DNA of 20,331 bases from a bacterium (GCA_021825285.1 JAKAHW010000002.1:1-20331); one strand, 5' to 3'. Shown: positions 7,219-12,997, numbered from the stretch's first letter. Numbers and translations: made by a program. Notes: a model not told the origin generated them from the sequence alone.

Positions 7219-7293
7219 GGGGATGATTTAGTAGGTGTTCGCAATGAGTGCGGACTGTCGGAAACCGACTATGACCTACAAGGACATATCCCC
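7219..7293 (+). ncRNA. Three-way-junction structured motif, copy A
   Basis: Outer helix GGGGAT (7219-7224) with ATCCCC (7288-7293). An unpaired loop TGATTTA on the 5' side faces AAGGACAT on the 3' side. Inner helix GTAGGT (7231-7236) pairs with ACCTAC (7274-7279). Hairpin 1 is TTCGCA/TGCGGA (7238-7254) and hairpin 2 is GTCGG-AAA-CCGAC (7257-7269). Compared with copy B the loops keep their sequence while all helices change yet stay paired. The + strand is favoured because copy B then has a GTAA tetraloop. It could be an RNA or a single-stranded DNA signal such as a replication origin or packaging hairpin. I match it to no known RNA family. Confidence 0.6.
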
Positions 7294-7305
7294 AGAAACC
7301 TCACA

Positions 7306-7318
7306 TGATTTACGGAAA
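7306..7318. repeat. Left inverted-repeat arm of element A
   Basis: TGATTTACGGAAA, the exact reverse complement of 8930-8942 (13 of 13). Both arms are preceded on their outer side by CACA or CACAT. Element B has a different but equally matched pair at the same places. Confidence 0.65.
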
Positions 7319-7475
7319 AAAGTCCCCAAGGGAGTGTGCAGCGCGGGTAGCGGTGCTATTCCTAAGGGCTAGGGGTGAAGCGGGAAAGCCAGCTCGTGAG
7401 CTCTTACAAGCAAAGCTTCTCCTCTTCAGGGATGTTCAAAAGGCTCGGGCCTTCAGTCCTCGTGTGACGCTGTAG
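7319..7475. other. Gene-free GC-rich stretch with hairpins
   Basis: I find no convincing ORF between the arm and the first element gene. There are several hairpins, among them GCAGCGC/GCGGTGC around 7338-7356 (one mismatch) and AGCTCGTGAGCT at 7391-7402. On the minus strand TCCC-TTG-GGGA is followed by CTTTTTT (about 7315-7332), a weak terminator for the minus-strand gene. The stretch could be a 3' untranslated region or a noncoding RNA. Confidence 0.35.
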
Positions 7476-8345
7476 TCAGGCGAAGGGAAAGCCCAAGTGG
7501 CCGGCGGCGCGCATGTCGAAACGCTTGACGTGCAGTTCACGCGGAGCGTTCTTGATGGCCTGGCCGGCGCGGGTGAAGCCGTCAGTGATCGACGCGATCA
7601 TGATGACCTGGGTCGCCAGACGAACGATCAGCCATCGGTTGTTGGCGTTCGTATGGGCGGGTCGGCGGGTCGTCGTGGGAAGCTGTGATGCACGCATCGT
7701 GCGAGCAATCGACGAAGCGACGATGGCCACAACCGAGGCGAAAAGGGTCGCAAACAGCGCAAGGACGACGATGGTCGCGACTGGTGAACTGGCGAGGGCG
7801 ATGATGTCGACGCCGAAGACTGACGTGGTGCCAGCCGACGTGTTCGAGCCGATAGTGTCCGTGATGTTCGGGTTAGCCAGGCTGTTGGCCGCGCCGAAGG
7901 TCCTCTGGCCTACGATGTTGCTGCTAGCAACAATGACATATTGGCTATCCCTCATCAGGCCGGCGCTTTCGACGTTCGTGACGACGCTATTCGACGATTC
8001 GATCGTGTTCCACGTGCCCGGGACTACTGCGACAGGCGCAAACCCAGGTGGGTGGTTGACGATGCCGACGTTCGTGACGCTGTTCCGCGTGCTTTCGATC
8101 GTAGCCCACGTGCCCGGGAATGGCGAAGACGCAAGACCCGGCGGGTGGACGGTATCGACGCCGTTGGTGTCGATGTTCGTTGCGGCGAGGCCGTGTGAGA
8201 TCGTGACGACTGCGTCATTCGTCGCGGTTTGCGCGTGTACCGTTCCACCGCTCAGGTAGAGACCGACCACCGCAATAACCGCGATAATGGCGACGAGTGC
8301 CCCGATTTTCTTGGACCTCACCGTTTGAGCGATTTCCTTGCTCAA
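7476..8345 (-). CDS. Exported repeat protein with C-terminal membrane segment (element A)
   Basis: A 289-aa protein of unknown family. The chosen start is TTG, 9 nt after AGAGGA; the frame stays open further upstream to a TTG at 8432. Residues about 12-39 (R-S-K-K, then a long hydrophobic stretch ending T-V-H-A-Q) form a signal peptide or signal anchor. Two imperfect 30-residue repeats follow (about 66-95 and 97-125) sharing HPPG, PGTW, TIES and SVTNV. A strong transmembrane helix lies at about 184-212, and a basic tail of about 75 residues probably faces the cytoplasm. Layout recalls a surface or adsorption protein with a C-terminal anchor. GC-rich codons and the Shine-Dalgarno sequence set it apart from the backbone. 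A plus-strand ORF covers much of it but lacks such signals. Confidence 0.65.
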   Translation of the reverse strand: MSKEIAQTVRSKKIGALVAIIAVIAVVGLYLSGGTVHAQTATNDAVVTISHGLAATNIDTNGVDTVHPPGLASSPFPGTWATIESTRNSVTNVGIVNHPPGFAPVAVVPGTWNTIESSNSVVTNVESAGLMRDSQYVIVASSNIVGQRTFGAANSLANPNITDTIGSNTSAGTTSVFGVDIIALASSPVATIVVLALFATLFASVVAIVASSIARTMRASQLPTTTRRPAHTNANNRWLIVRLATQVIMIASITDGFTRAGQAIKNAPRELHVKRFDMRAAGHLGFPFA

Positions 8346-8788
8346 GCGATGGATTCCTCTCCGGCGCCAAATGGCACCTTTCTTGACTTCCCTCCACCAA
8401 ACCTGGCGAATACTCAGAGCGGGTAAACCCAAACTCCAAGCTTCTTGAGTACCTTGGCCACCTATACAGTGCCCCTCTCTATGGTAATCCAGTAGTTAGA
8501 CACGGTCGTGCTCTTGCTGAATTGTGGCTGTAGCGTCCGATGTCAGGTCGTCGTGGTCAGACGTCTCAAGAGACTTTCTCCTTTCATAGAGATACCTTGG
8601 CGGTTAACAGAGCAAGCTCTGGAAAACCAAAGGTCGTCAATCATTCGCTCATTTTTGTCTGAGGGTAGTTCTTCAAACAGGTCGAGTAACGTGATACGTG
8701 TCTATCCTCCTACCTTTCAGGGAAAAATGCTAATGAAACTACCATGTGCGGTCGGAGAAACCATGGCGCAAAATTCCCTAACGGAAGA
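8346..8788. other. GC-rich part of element A with weak ORFs
   Basis: Two minus-strand candidates only. First, 8414-8461 encodes MAKVLKKLGVWVYPL from a GTG placed 10 nt after GAGAGGGG. Second, the frame ending at 8543-8545 is open up to a TAG at 8702-8704 and reads like a real helical protein (LLDLFEEL, ERMIDDLW, MKGESLLRRL). A strong TAGGAGG lies at 8706-8712, but the codon 10 nt after it is ATC; the first ATG (8644) would give only 33 aa. Neither is secure. A CCATG/CATGG hairpin lies near 8743-8765. Confidence 0.3.
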
Positions 8789-8836
8789 CACTATAAAAAC
8801 TTAATTCATAATTCTGAATTCATAATTCTTATAGTG
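8789..8836. repeat. AT-rich repeat enclosed in an inverted repeat
   Basis: CACTATAA (8789-8796) and TTATAGTG (8829-8836) are perfect 8-bp inverted repeats. Between them are direct repeats of AATTCATAATTCT, the same kind of AT-rich micro-repeat seen at 7182 and 9080. It looks like a backbone micro-repeat inserted into the GC-rich element, so the element has been resident for some time. Confidence 0.5.
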
Positions 8837-8929
8837 GCCTCCATTAAGAAATGCCTTCGCCAAAATAAAATAATACCCTAATAATATTTTCTTGTTTTTA
8901 CAATGCATAAAGGCAAAAAAGAAAATATG

Positions 8930-8955
8930 TTTCCGTAAATCAATTATTAATGTGC
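8930..8955. repeat. Right inverted-repeat arm and conserved end block of element A
   Basis: TTTCCGTAAATCA (8930-8942) is the right arm. It continues into ATTATTAATGTGC. The block aligns with 10675-10699 of element B over its whole length, with one 1-nt gap and a few changes. In both elements it lies just upstream of the minus-strand genes, so it may also carry promoter or recombinase sites. Confidence 0.6.
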
Positions 8956-9264
8956 AAACCAAAAATCACCAAAGATATATGCTATTCATACCCTTGGCAA
9001 TAATTGATGTATTAATTTGGATTGTAATACTAATATAAAAGCAATTCAACCCTTATAAGATTCCGGATTTAAGATTCATGAATTAAGAATAATAAAACTT
9101 TAGGAAATTTAATTCGTATTGATTCGTAGATAAAAAGAAGTGGAATTAATTGTTAAATTGGAAATTGGTAATTGTTCATCCTGAGGAACGAAGGACTTAC
9201 ACTGTTTACCCTGAAGACCTTCAGGGAGCGAAGCGAAGTGGAAATTGTCAATTGAAGATAGGTA
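8956..9264. other. AT-rich spacer between elements A and B, with micro-repeats
   Basis: No gene is seen. It holds ATTTAAG/ATTAAG words (9068-9090), AAATTGGAAATTGG (about 9155-9168), a CATCCTGAGGAACGAAGGAC block (about 9176-9195), and a hairpin CCCTGAAG-AC-CTTCAGGG (9209-9226) followed by GAGCGAAGCGAAG. The last two resemble intergenic repeats that I associate with Microgenomates genomes. The AATTGGAAA words match the repeat inside murD at 16667-16700. Base composition is that of the backbone. Confidence 0.45.
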
Positions 9265-9346
9265 GGGGTGATTTAGAAAGGTTGGTGTCGCGTAAGCGAG
9301 TGTTTCGGAAGACCGAAACGTTTGTACCTTTCAAGGAACATACCCC
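9265..9346 (+). ncRNA. Three-way-junction structured motif, copy B
   Basis: Outer helix GGGGT (9265-9269) with ACCCC (9342-9346). Loops TGATTTA and AAGGAACAT are the same as in copy A. Inner helix GAAAGGT (9276-9282) pairs with ACCTTTC (9326-9332). Hairpin 1 is TCGC-GTAA-GCGA (9288-9299), a GNRA-type tetraloop. Hairpin 2 is GTTTCGG-AAGA-CCGAAAC (9302-9319). Every helix differs from copy A by compensating changes, which argues for selection on the fold. Confidence 0.6.
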
Positions 9347-9356
9347 CAAAACCTGG

Positions 9357-9367
9357 TTGATTGCGGA
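9357..9367. repeat. Left inverted-repeat arm of element B
   Basis: TTGATTGCGGA, the exact reverse complement of 10677-10687. It lies 10 nt after the structured motif; in element A the distance is 12 nt. Confidence 0.6.
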
Positions 9368-9468
9368 TGTTTACTTACTCGGATTCGAGTTGGATTTTGG
9401 CAGTGCTTGTACACTTCCTTTCCTTTCGAGCTCCGTCCGAATACTTACCACGCCAAAGACGGGTCTGA

Positions 9469-9672
9469 CTAGAATGCGCGCACATCTAATAGTTCGTAGT
9501 AAAACCCTAAGTCCAGAAATATTCCGGCAAGGATTACTAATGAACAATAGATGAACGCTCCTCTGTGGCGAACAAAGAATCCTCCCGGACTCTTGTTCTG
9601 GATGCGCGATCGGCGCTTTTCGTGCCGGTGGGCGGTGTGATTCCGTCCAAGGATCTGCTGATGACGCGCCAT
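9469..9672 (-). CDS. Small single-span membrane protein (element B, gene 5)
   Basis: A 67-aa protein with a long basic N-terminal part (H, R and K-rich, residues 1-38) and one hydrophobic segment (about 39-60, A-F-I-Y-C-S-L-V-I-L-A-G-I-F). The positive-inside rule puts the N-terminus in the cytoplasm. The ATG lies 7 nt after AAAGG and only 1 nt after the stop of gene 4, so the two are coupled. I recognise no family. It is the last gene before the left end of the element; a short GTG ORF of about 27 codons farther left is not convincing. Confidence 0.45.
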   Translation of the reverse strand: MARHQQILGRNHTAHRHEKRRSRIQNKSPGGFFVRHRGAFIYCSLVILAGIFLDLGFYYELLDVRAF

Positions 9673-9673
9673 C

Positions 9674-9802
9674 TTAAAGCCTTTCTCCCAAGACTAGGAC
9701 AAGAGCGAGCACGACGGCAACGGCGATGGTGTTCACTCTCCGAAAGCTGAGTTGCCTTCTTCCTTCCGGAAAGTCATGGTGGGCGATCAGATTCACACGC
9801 AT
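9674..9802 (-). CDS. Small hydrophobic protein (element B, gene 4)
   Basis: A 42-aa protein with a basic N-terminal half (R-V-N-L-I-A-H-H, E-G-R-R, F-R-R) and a strongly hydrophobic C-terminal segment V-N-T-I-A-V-A-V-V-L-A-L-V-L-V-L-G ending in ERL. The ATG follows 7 nt after the stop of gene 3 with only a weak TAGG before it. An internal GTG next to GGAGA could start a 20-residue version that is just the membrane segment. No family is recognised. Confidence 0.45.
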   Translation of the reverse strand: MRVNLIAHHDFPEGRRQLSFRRVNTIAVAVVLALVLVLGERL

Positions 9803-9809
9803 CTTGTGC

Positions 9810-9902
9810 CTACAGGCTGTGAAGTTCGACGATGGTTCCGCCAATCCCGAAGGACAGGGCGAAAGCACCAAAGACCGCAAGCGCGATGGCCGCGAGACTC
9901 AT
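9810..9902 (-). CDS. 30-residue membrane peptide (element B, gene 3)
   Basis: The peptide begins MSLAAIALAVFGAFALS and ends V-E-L-H-S-L. It is almost entirely one transmembrane helix, with G-I-G-G in the middle. A strong AGGAAGG lies 8 nt before the ATG, which makes it a more credible gene than its length suggests. Size and hydrophobicity are like the minor coat proteins pVII and pIX of Ff phages (about 32-33 aa), but hydrophobic type I toxins and pinholin-like peptides look similar. There is no sequence evidence to decide. Confidence 0.55.
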   Translation of the reverse strand: MSLAAIALAVFGAFALSFGIGGTIVELHSL

Positions 9903-9939
9903 GGTTCAACCCTTCCTGGTTTTCCGGTCGACTTGACTG

Positions 9940-10278
9940 TCATGATCGAGCAAGCTCGACGCTGATGTTCTGGATCGTGACGGCGCCGGCCGGATGCCTT
10001 GCTCTGAGCTGTTCCTGAAGTGCGCTTGACTCCTGCTGGAGAAGCGACTGCCAGGACTCGGGAGCAACACCCTCCAGCATGGACCTGATGGGCCTGTCAA
10101 TGACCTGAGCTAGGTCTGACCTTGAGAAAAGGCTCTCCGCCGTCACTGAGATGTGATGGCAGCTTTGGCCGGTTCTGAAGGGAACCACGATGGTCAAAGT
10201 ACGAGGCTCGATCTTCTTGTCTACCTGCTCCGGAGGCTTTTTGGCCTTATTTCCGGACCCACGACTGAACAAACCCAT
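9940..10278 (-). CDS. 112-residue soluble protein of unknown function (element B, gene 2)
   Basis: The chosen ATG follows AAGGAGG by about 7 nt, the best ribosome binding site in the island. The protein starts MGLFSRGSGNKAKKPPEQ (basic, flexible), then has a beta-rich segment (RTLTIVVPFRTG, HHISVTAE), a helical middle (SLFSRSDLAQVI to LQEQLRA) and a final strand AVTIQNISVELARS. There is no membrane segment. The frame is open upstream; an ATG at 10359 with AAAGG before it would add MAKAVKAVAKVVLVRF and overlap gene 1 by 34 nt. I recognise no family; a structural or nucleic-acid-binding role would be a guess. Confidence 0.6.
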   Translation of the reverse strand: MGLFSRGSGNKAKKPPEQVDKKIEPRTLTIVVPFRTGQSCHHISVTAESLFSRSDLAQVIDRPIRSMLEGVAPESWQSLLQQESSALQEQLRARHPAGAVTIQNISVELARS

Positions 10279-10325
10279 GAAAGTCCTCCTTGAACTCCGT
10301 TCGTTGACGATGAATCTCACCAGAA

Positions 10326-10583
10326 CTACCTTCGCAACCGCCTTGACGGCCTTCGCCATCTTGAGGCCTTTCTTTCGGTGAGAACAGCAATCCCTGACAT
10401 TCCCGTAAGCATTGCTAGGGATGCTACTGCCATGCCTGTCCAAGAACCTTCTGACTCGGTGGTCTCTTGCTTCTGGACAGACTGTGAATCGTTGGTCTGA
10501 GCTACTGCGGCTGTGGGAAAGATCCCAAAGATCGCAAGACACACAAGAACCAACACTATCCGACGTTTCAACTCTTCCTCCAT
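10326..10583 (-). CDS. Signal-peptide small membrane protein, phage coat-like (element B, gene 1)
   Basis: An 85-aa precursor. K-R-R followed by a hydrophobic core and A-V-A-Q (about residues 6-30) is a good Sec signal peptide. The mature part has a polar acidic N-terminus (T-N-D, Q-E-T-T-E-S-E), one hydrophobic helix (about 48-68, GMAVASLAMLTGMSGIAVLT) and a very basic end (R-K, R-W-R-R, S-R-R-L-R-R). That is the architecture of inovirus major coat protein precursors such as Ff pVIII (73 aa), where the basic end binds the DNA. The resemblance is in architecture only. The ATG has GGAAGG 11 nt upstream; a TTG at 10571 with GGAGG 5 nt before it would give an even more typical signal peptide. 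It is the first gene after the conserved right end of the element. Confidence 0.6.
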   Translation of the reverse strand: MEEELKRRIVLVLVCLAIFGIFPTAAVAQTNDSQSVQKQETTESEGSWTGMAVASLAMLTGMSGIAVLTERKASRWRRPSRRLRR

Positions 10584-10674
10584 TTCTGTTTTTGCCTTCC
10601 CGGAGGCAACAATTTACCCCAAGAAAGGCAAAAACAAATACTATCCATGCAAAAAGGATAATTTGGAAAGAAGT

Positions 10675-10699
10675 TTTCCGCAATCAATTTTCAATGTGC
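10675..10699. repeat. Right inverted-repeat arm and conserved end block of element B
   Basis: TCCGCAATCAA (10677-10687) is the right arm, followed by TTTTCAATGTGC. It aligns with 8930-8955 of element A. It lies about 95 nt upstream of gene 1 and directly next to the terminator of the backbone gene to its right. Confidence 0.6.
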
Positions 10700-10710
10700 T
10701 AATAATCTGC

Positions 10711-10734
10711 AAAAAAACCGCACGCAAAAGCGGT
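10711..10734 (-). terminator. Rho-independent terminator of the TraD-like gene
   Basis: On the minus strand ACCGC (10730-10734), an 8-nt loop and GCGGT (10717-10721) are followed by a run of T. It lies about 55 nt after the stop of the ATPase gene. It marks the edge of the backbone next to element B. Confidence 0.75.
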
Positions 10735-10789
10735 AATTGCTAGTAATGGAAATGATTATAACAAAACGACTATAAGATGCAACAAAGGA

Positions 10790-12982
10790 TTAGTGTGAGG
10801 CAACTTTTCTTCCGAATCTTTCTTTTGAAACTTGGATTATTTTTTCTTTGTTATCATTTTTAAGCGCCGGCAAAGGTAAGGTCGTAGCCGGGAATGGACC
10901 CGATGTCATGCTGTCTATAGAAAGCTTTATTACCGTTTCAAATTTTCCAAGCGATACCAAATCATTTTCCGAATATATTTCTGCGAACTCTTTAGTTAAA
11001 AAGTATGCATCATGCGCTCCGACAACAAAAGAAATAAGTGTCCCTGCGTTACCGAAAATTGCTCGTCTTATCTCTTCTTCCAATTGGTCGCTGTATTGGT
11101 TAGCCAAAATAAGCGATAAACGATATTTTCTGGCTTCAGACAGAATTTTTACAAAAGAGCTCGTGGCAAAATTTTGGAACTCATCAACATAAAGAAAGAA
11201 ATCCTTCCTCTCGTGCTCCTTCATGAATGACCTATTCATTGCGGCAAGCTGTATTTGGGTAATAATCATGGCACCCAGAAGCGCTGCGTTATCCTCACCC
11301 AATTTTCCCTGAGACAAATTAAGAATTAGTATTTTCCCTTCATCCATAATCTGCTGGAGATTAATTGAAGAAGTCGGATTGCCGATTATATTTCTTATCA
11401 TGCGAGACGAAACAAATTGCCCAATTTTGTTTTGGATTGGCATTACTGCTTCAGTACGTAATTTATCCGGCATTTTCTCAAATTCCGCTTCCCAGAAATT
11501 TTTTAGTACAGGATCTGATAACTGTGCGACTATTTTTCTACGGAATTCAGCGTCAGATAAAATTCTTAAGGCATCAATTAAAGTCCCCTGTTCTACGTCA
11601 AGCAAGGTCAAAATAACGTTTCTAAGAATATACTCAAGTCTTGGGCCCCAGCTCTCGCCGTAAATTTTATGGAAAATAGAAACAATTCCTGAAGAAATTA
11701 AATCCTTATGCTGCTTATTATGGATTTCCAAAACATTGAGAGAAAATGGCCGTTCGGTATCAAAAGGTTCAAGATAAACAACGTCGTTAAGTCTTCTTTT
11801 TGGAATGTAATCCATAATAATTTCCGACAAATCTCCGTGAGGATCAATTATCCCAATTCCCCTGCCCTTTCTTATATCATCAATTGCCATGTTGGCGATT
11901 AAAGTTGATTTTCCGGCACCTGTTTTTCCGATAACGTAAACATGCTTTCTCCTGTCAGGAGTTTTAACTCCAAAAATCGTCTCCTTATTTTTAAATTCAG
12001 TTTTTGCAAAGAAATTGATATCCTGCTTGTCCTCCTCCGTAACGTTTGTTATCGCCGGTAAATTCTCAGGCGGTTCACCTAGCAATGTTTTGCCCCAGGC
12101 AATATTCTTAAGCCCGCCCATCAAAAATCCCGGTGGATGCCAAATCGTTGCAAGCTCTTGAGCATTTAAAACTTGGTATCTTTTTTCGAAAAGCCCCATT
12201 TTACGGGTCTTCAATCTTTCAAGGAATCTTTTTTTTCTAATTAAAGGACGTCTGAAAACGAATTGGTTCCCTTCTCCCAGAGAAAAGCTTCCAAAAGTTC
12301 CTGCCAAGTTTGCAAGATAAGGTTTGGGATTTATGGTATCCGACCCTACAATAAGCCTGACAACCGCATGGCCTCCCTGGAAAGCAGCTTTTTGCATCAT
12401 AAGAAGCTTTTGCGGGTTTTGAGCATATCTTGCTTTTGTCACATCTCCGGGAATTGAAGCTGCCGTATCAAGAAGCATATGTCCGGCCATTTCAACCGCT
12501 CTTGATTGCCAAGGAAAAGTTGCGGGTTCTACCAAAATTTGAACAGCCATTTTTACGTCATCATTTTGTTTGGAAAGAAACCCAAGAAGTGAGGAAAGAG
12601 TATCAACATCCTTAAAATCGGCATAAGTTTTAATAGGTAAATAAGGATATGAATTTAGGACAAGTTGCCCATAAGCTAAATTTTTGCATTTAAAAACTTC
12701 TTCCATCGGATCATTTGTTTTGGTTAGATGTGATTTGGGAAAAGAAGCGGACACTACGCTTGAAACAAGAGTCTCTTTATCCTCGGGTGCCGTAACGTAA
12801 AGGTAAACGGTTTGCTTAATTAAAAATATTTCGAAAGCGTATGAGGAAGGATGGATATAAGTTCTTCTCCAAAGAGGAATATAAGGATAAGAAAGAACTG
12901 ATGAGAAAATTTGAGTTGCCGATTCTATCGGAGTCTCATCGTCTTTGGGATTTCGGACTAAAAGATGAGCAAAACCATTCAT
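10790..12982 (-). CDS. TraD/VirD4-like DNA-transport ATPase (type IV secretion-like, DUF87)
   Basis: A 730-aa protein. The N-terminal part (about 1-340) has no motif I recognise; the C-terminal part is a HerA/FtsK-type ATPase like conjugative coupling proteins. Walker A is IGKTGAGKST (about 348-358), followed by GIGIIDPHGDLSE; L-I-L-N-L-S-Q-G-K-L-G and the Walker B-like FFLYVDEFQNFAT (about 590-602) come later, then LSEARKYRLSLILANQY. No clear transmembrane segment is visible. Such proteins are very widespread in candidate-phyla bacteria and are thought to act with type IV pilus or secretion machinery, perhaps in DNA transfer; the role here is inferred. An extended -10 box 6 nt before the ATG predicts a leaderless mRNA. 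Composition is that of the backbone, so it is not part of the GC-rich island. Confidence 0.85.
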   Translation of the reverse strand: MNGFAHLLVRNPKDDETPIESATQIFSSVLSYPYIPLWRRTYIHPSSYAFEIFLIKQTVYLYVTAPEDKETLVSSVVSASFPKSHLTKTNDPMEEVFKCKNLAYGQLVLNSYPYLPIKTYADFKDVDTLSSLLGFLSKQNDDVKMAVQILVEPATFPWQSRAVEMAGHMLLDTAASIPGDVTKARYAQNPQKLLMMQKAAFQGGHAVVRLIVGSDTINPKPYLANLAGTFGSFSLGEGNQFVFRRPLIRKKRFLERLKTRKMGLFEKRYQVLNAQELATIWHPPGFLMGGLKNIAWGKTLLGEPPENLPAITNVTEEDKQDINFFAKTEFKNKETIFGVKTPDRRKHVYVIGKTGAGKSTLIANMAIDDIRKGRGIGIIDPHGDLSEIIMDYIPKRRLNDVVYLEPFDTERPFSLNVLEIHNKQHKDLISSGIVSIFHKIYGESWGPRLEYILRNVILTLLDVEQGTLIDALRILSDAEFRRKIVAQLSDPVLKNFWEAEFEKMPDKLRTEAVMPIQNKIGQFVSSRMIRNIIGNPTSSINLQQIMDEGKILILNLSQGKLGEDNAALLGAMIITQIQLAAMNRSFMKEHERKDFFLYVDEFQNFATSSFVKILSEARKYRLSLILANQYSDQLEEEIRRAIFGNAGTLISFVVGAHDAYFLTKEFAEIYSENDLVSLGKFETVIKLSIDSMTSGPFPATTLPLPALKNDNKEKIIQVSKERFGRKVASH

Positions 12983-12988
12983 AAAAAA

Positions 12989-12997
12989 ATTATATCA
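12989..12997 (-). promoter_or_regulatory. Extended -10 promoter of the TraD-like gene
   Basis: TGATATAAT on the minus strand, with the ATG after six T. It lies in the 54-bp gap after ftsH. There is no Shine-Dalgarno sequence. Confidence 0.6.

Larger units (their letters stand above)
7219..8955 (-). mobile_element. Element A: GC-rich inverted-repeat-bounded unit of unknown type
   Basis: The unit runs from a three-way-junction motif (7219-7293) and an inverted-repeat arm (7306-7318) to the second arm and conserved end block (8930-8955). The arms match at 13 of 13 bases. Between them lies DNA visibly richer in G and C than the flanks, with coding on the minus strand. Element B repeats the plan with different sequence, which supports the boundaries. 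I see no recombinase, transposase or Rep gene and no clear target-site duplication. The exact outer ends are uncertain. It may be non-autonomous, a phage satellite or a decayed copy. Confidence 0.6.
9265..10699 (-). mobile_element. Element B: second GC-rich inverted-repeat-bounded unit
   Basis: The build is the same as in element A: three-way-junction motif (9265-9346), left arm (9357-9367), minus-strand genes, then right arm and conserved block (10675-10699). The arms match at 11 of 11 bases but differ from those of A, so each element has its own matched ends. It carries a tight run of five small genes, four with membrane segments. Its right end stops 11 bp short of the terminator of the next backbone gene. 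No mobility or replication gene is recognised. A filamentous-phage-like structural module is the best guess. Confidence 0.6.

Noticed and set aside
7513..8259. 248-codon plus-strand ORF across the element A gene
   Set aside because: It mirrors the minus-strand gene, as often happens in GC-rich coding DNA. It has no ribosome site or sensible domain, while the minus frame has a signal peptide, repeats and a Shine-Dalgarno sequence.
8508..8804. 98-codon plus-strand ORF
   Set aside because: No ribosome site, no recognisable features, and it ends in the AT-rich repeat.
7219..9346. The structured motif as RNase P RNA, tmRNA, SRP RNA, T-box, group I or group II intron
   Set aside because: None of the conserved sequences of those RNAs that I know is present, and the copies are too short.
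9150..9554. 134-codon plus-strand ORF
   Set aside because: It runs through micro-repeats, the structured motif and an inverted-repeat arm; the protein looks composed of repeat translations.
9940..10683. A single 247-aa minus-strand gene
   Set aside because: The upstream part overlaps gene 1 of element B, which has a clear signal peptide in another frame. A strong Shine-Dalgarno sequence at 10278 supports the 112-aa form.
10790..12982. The TraD-like ATPase as part of the mobile island
   Set aside because: It has backbone composition, a leaderless promoter and its own terminator outside element B, and such genes are common chromosomal genes in candidate-phyla bacteria.
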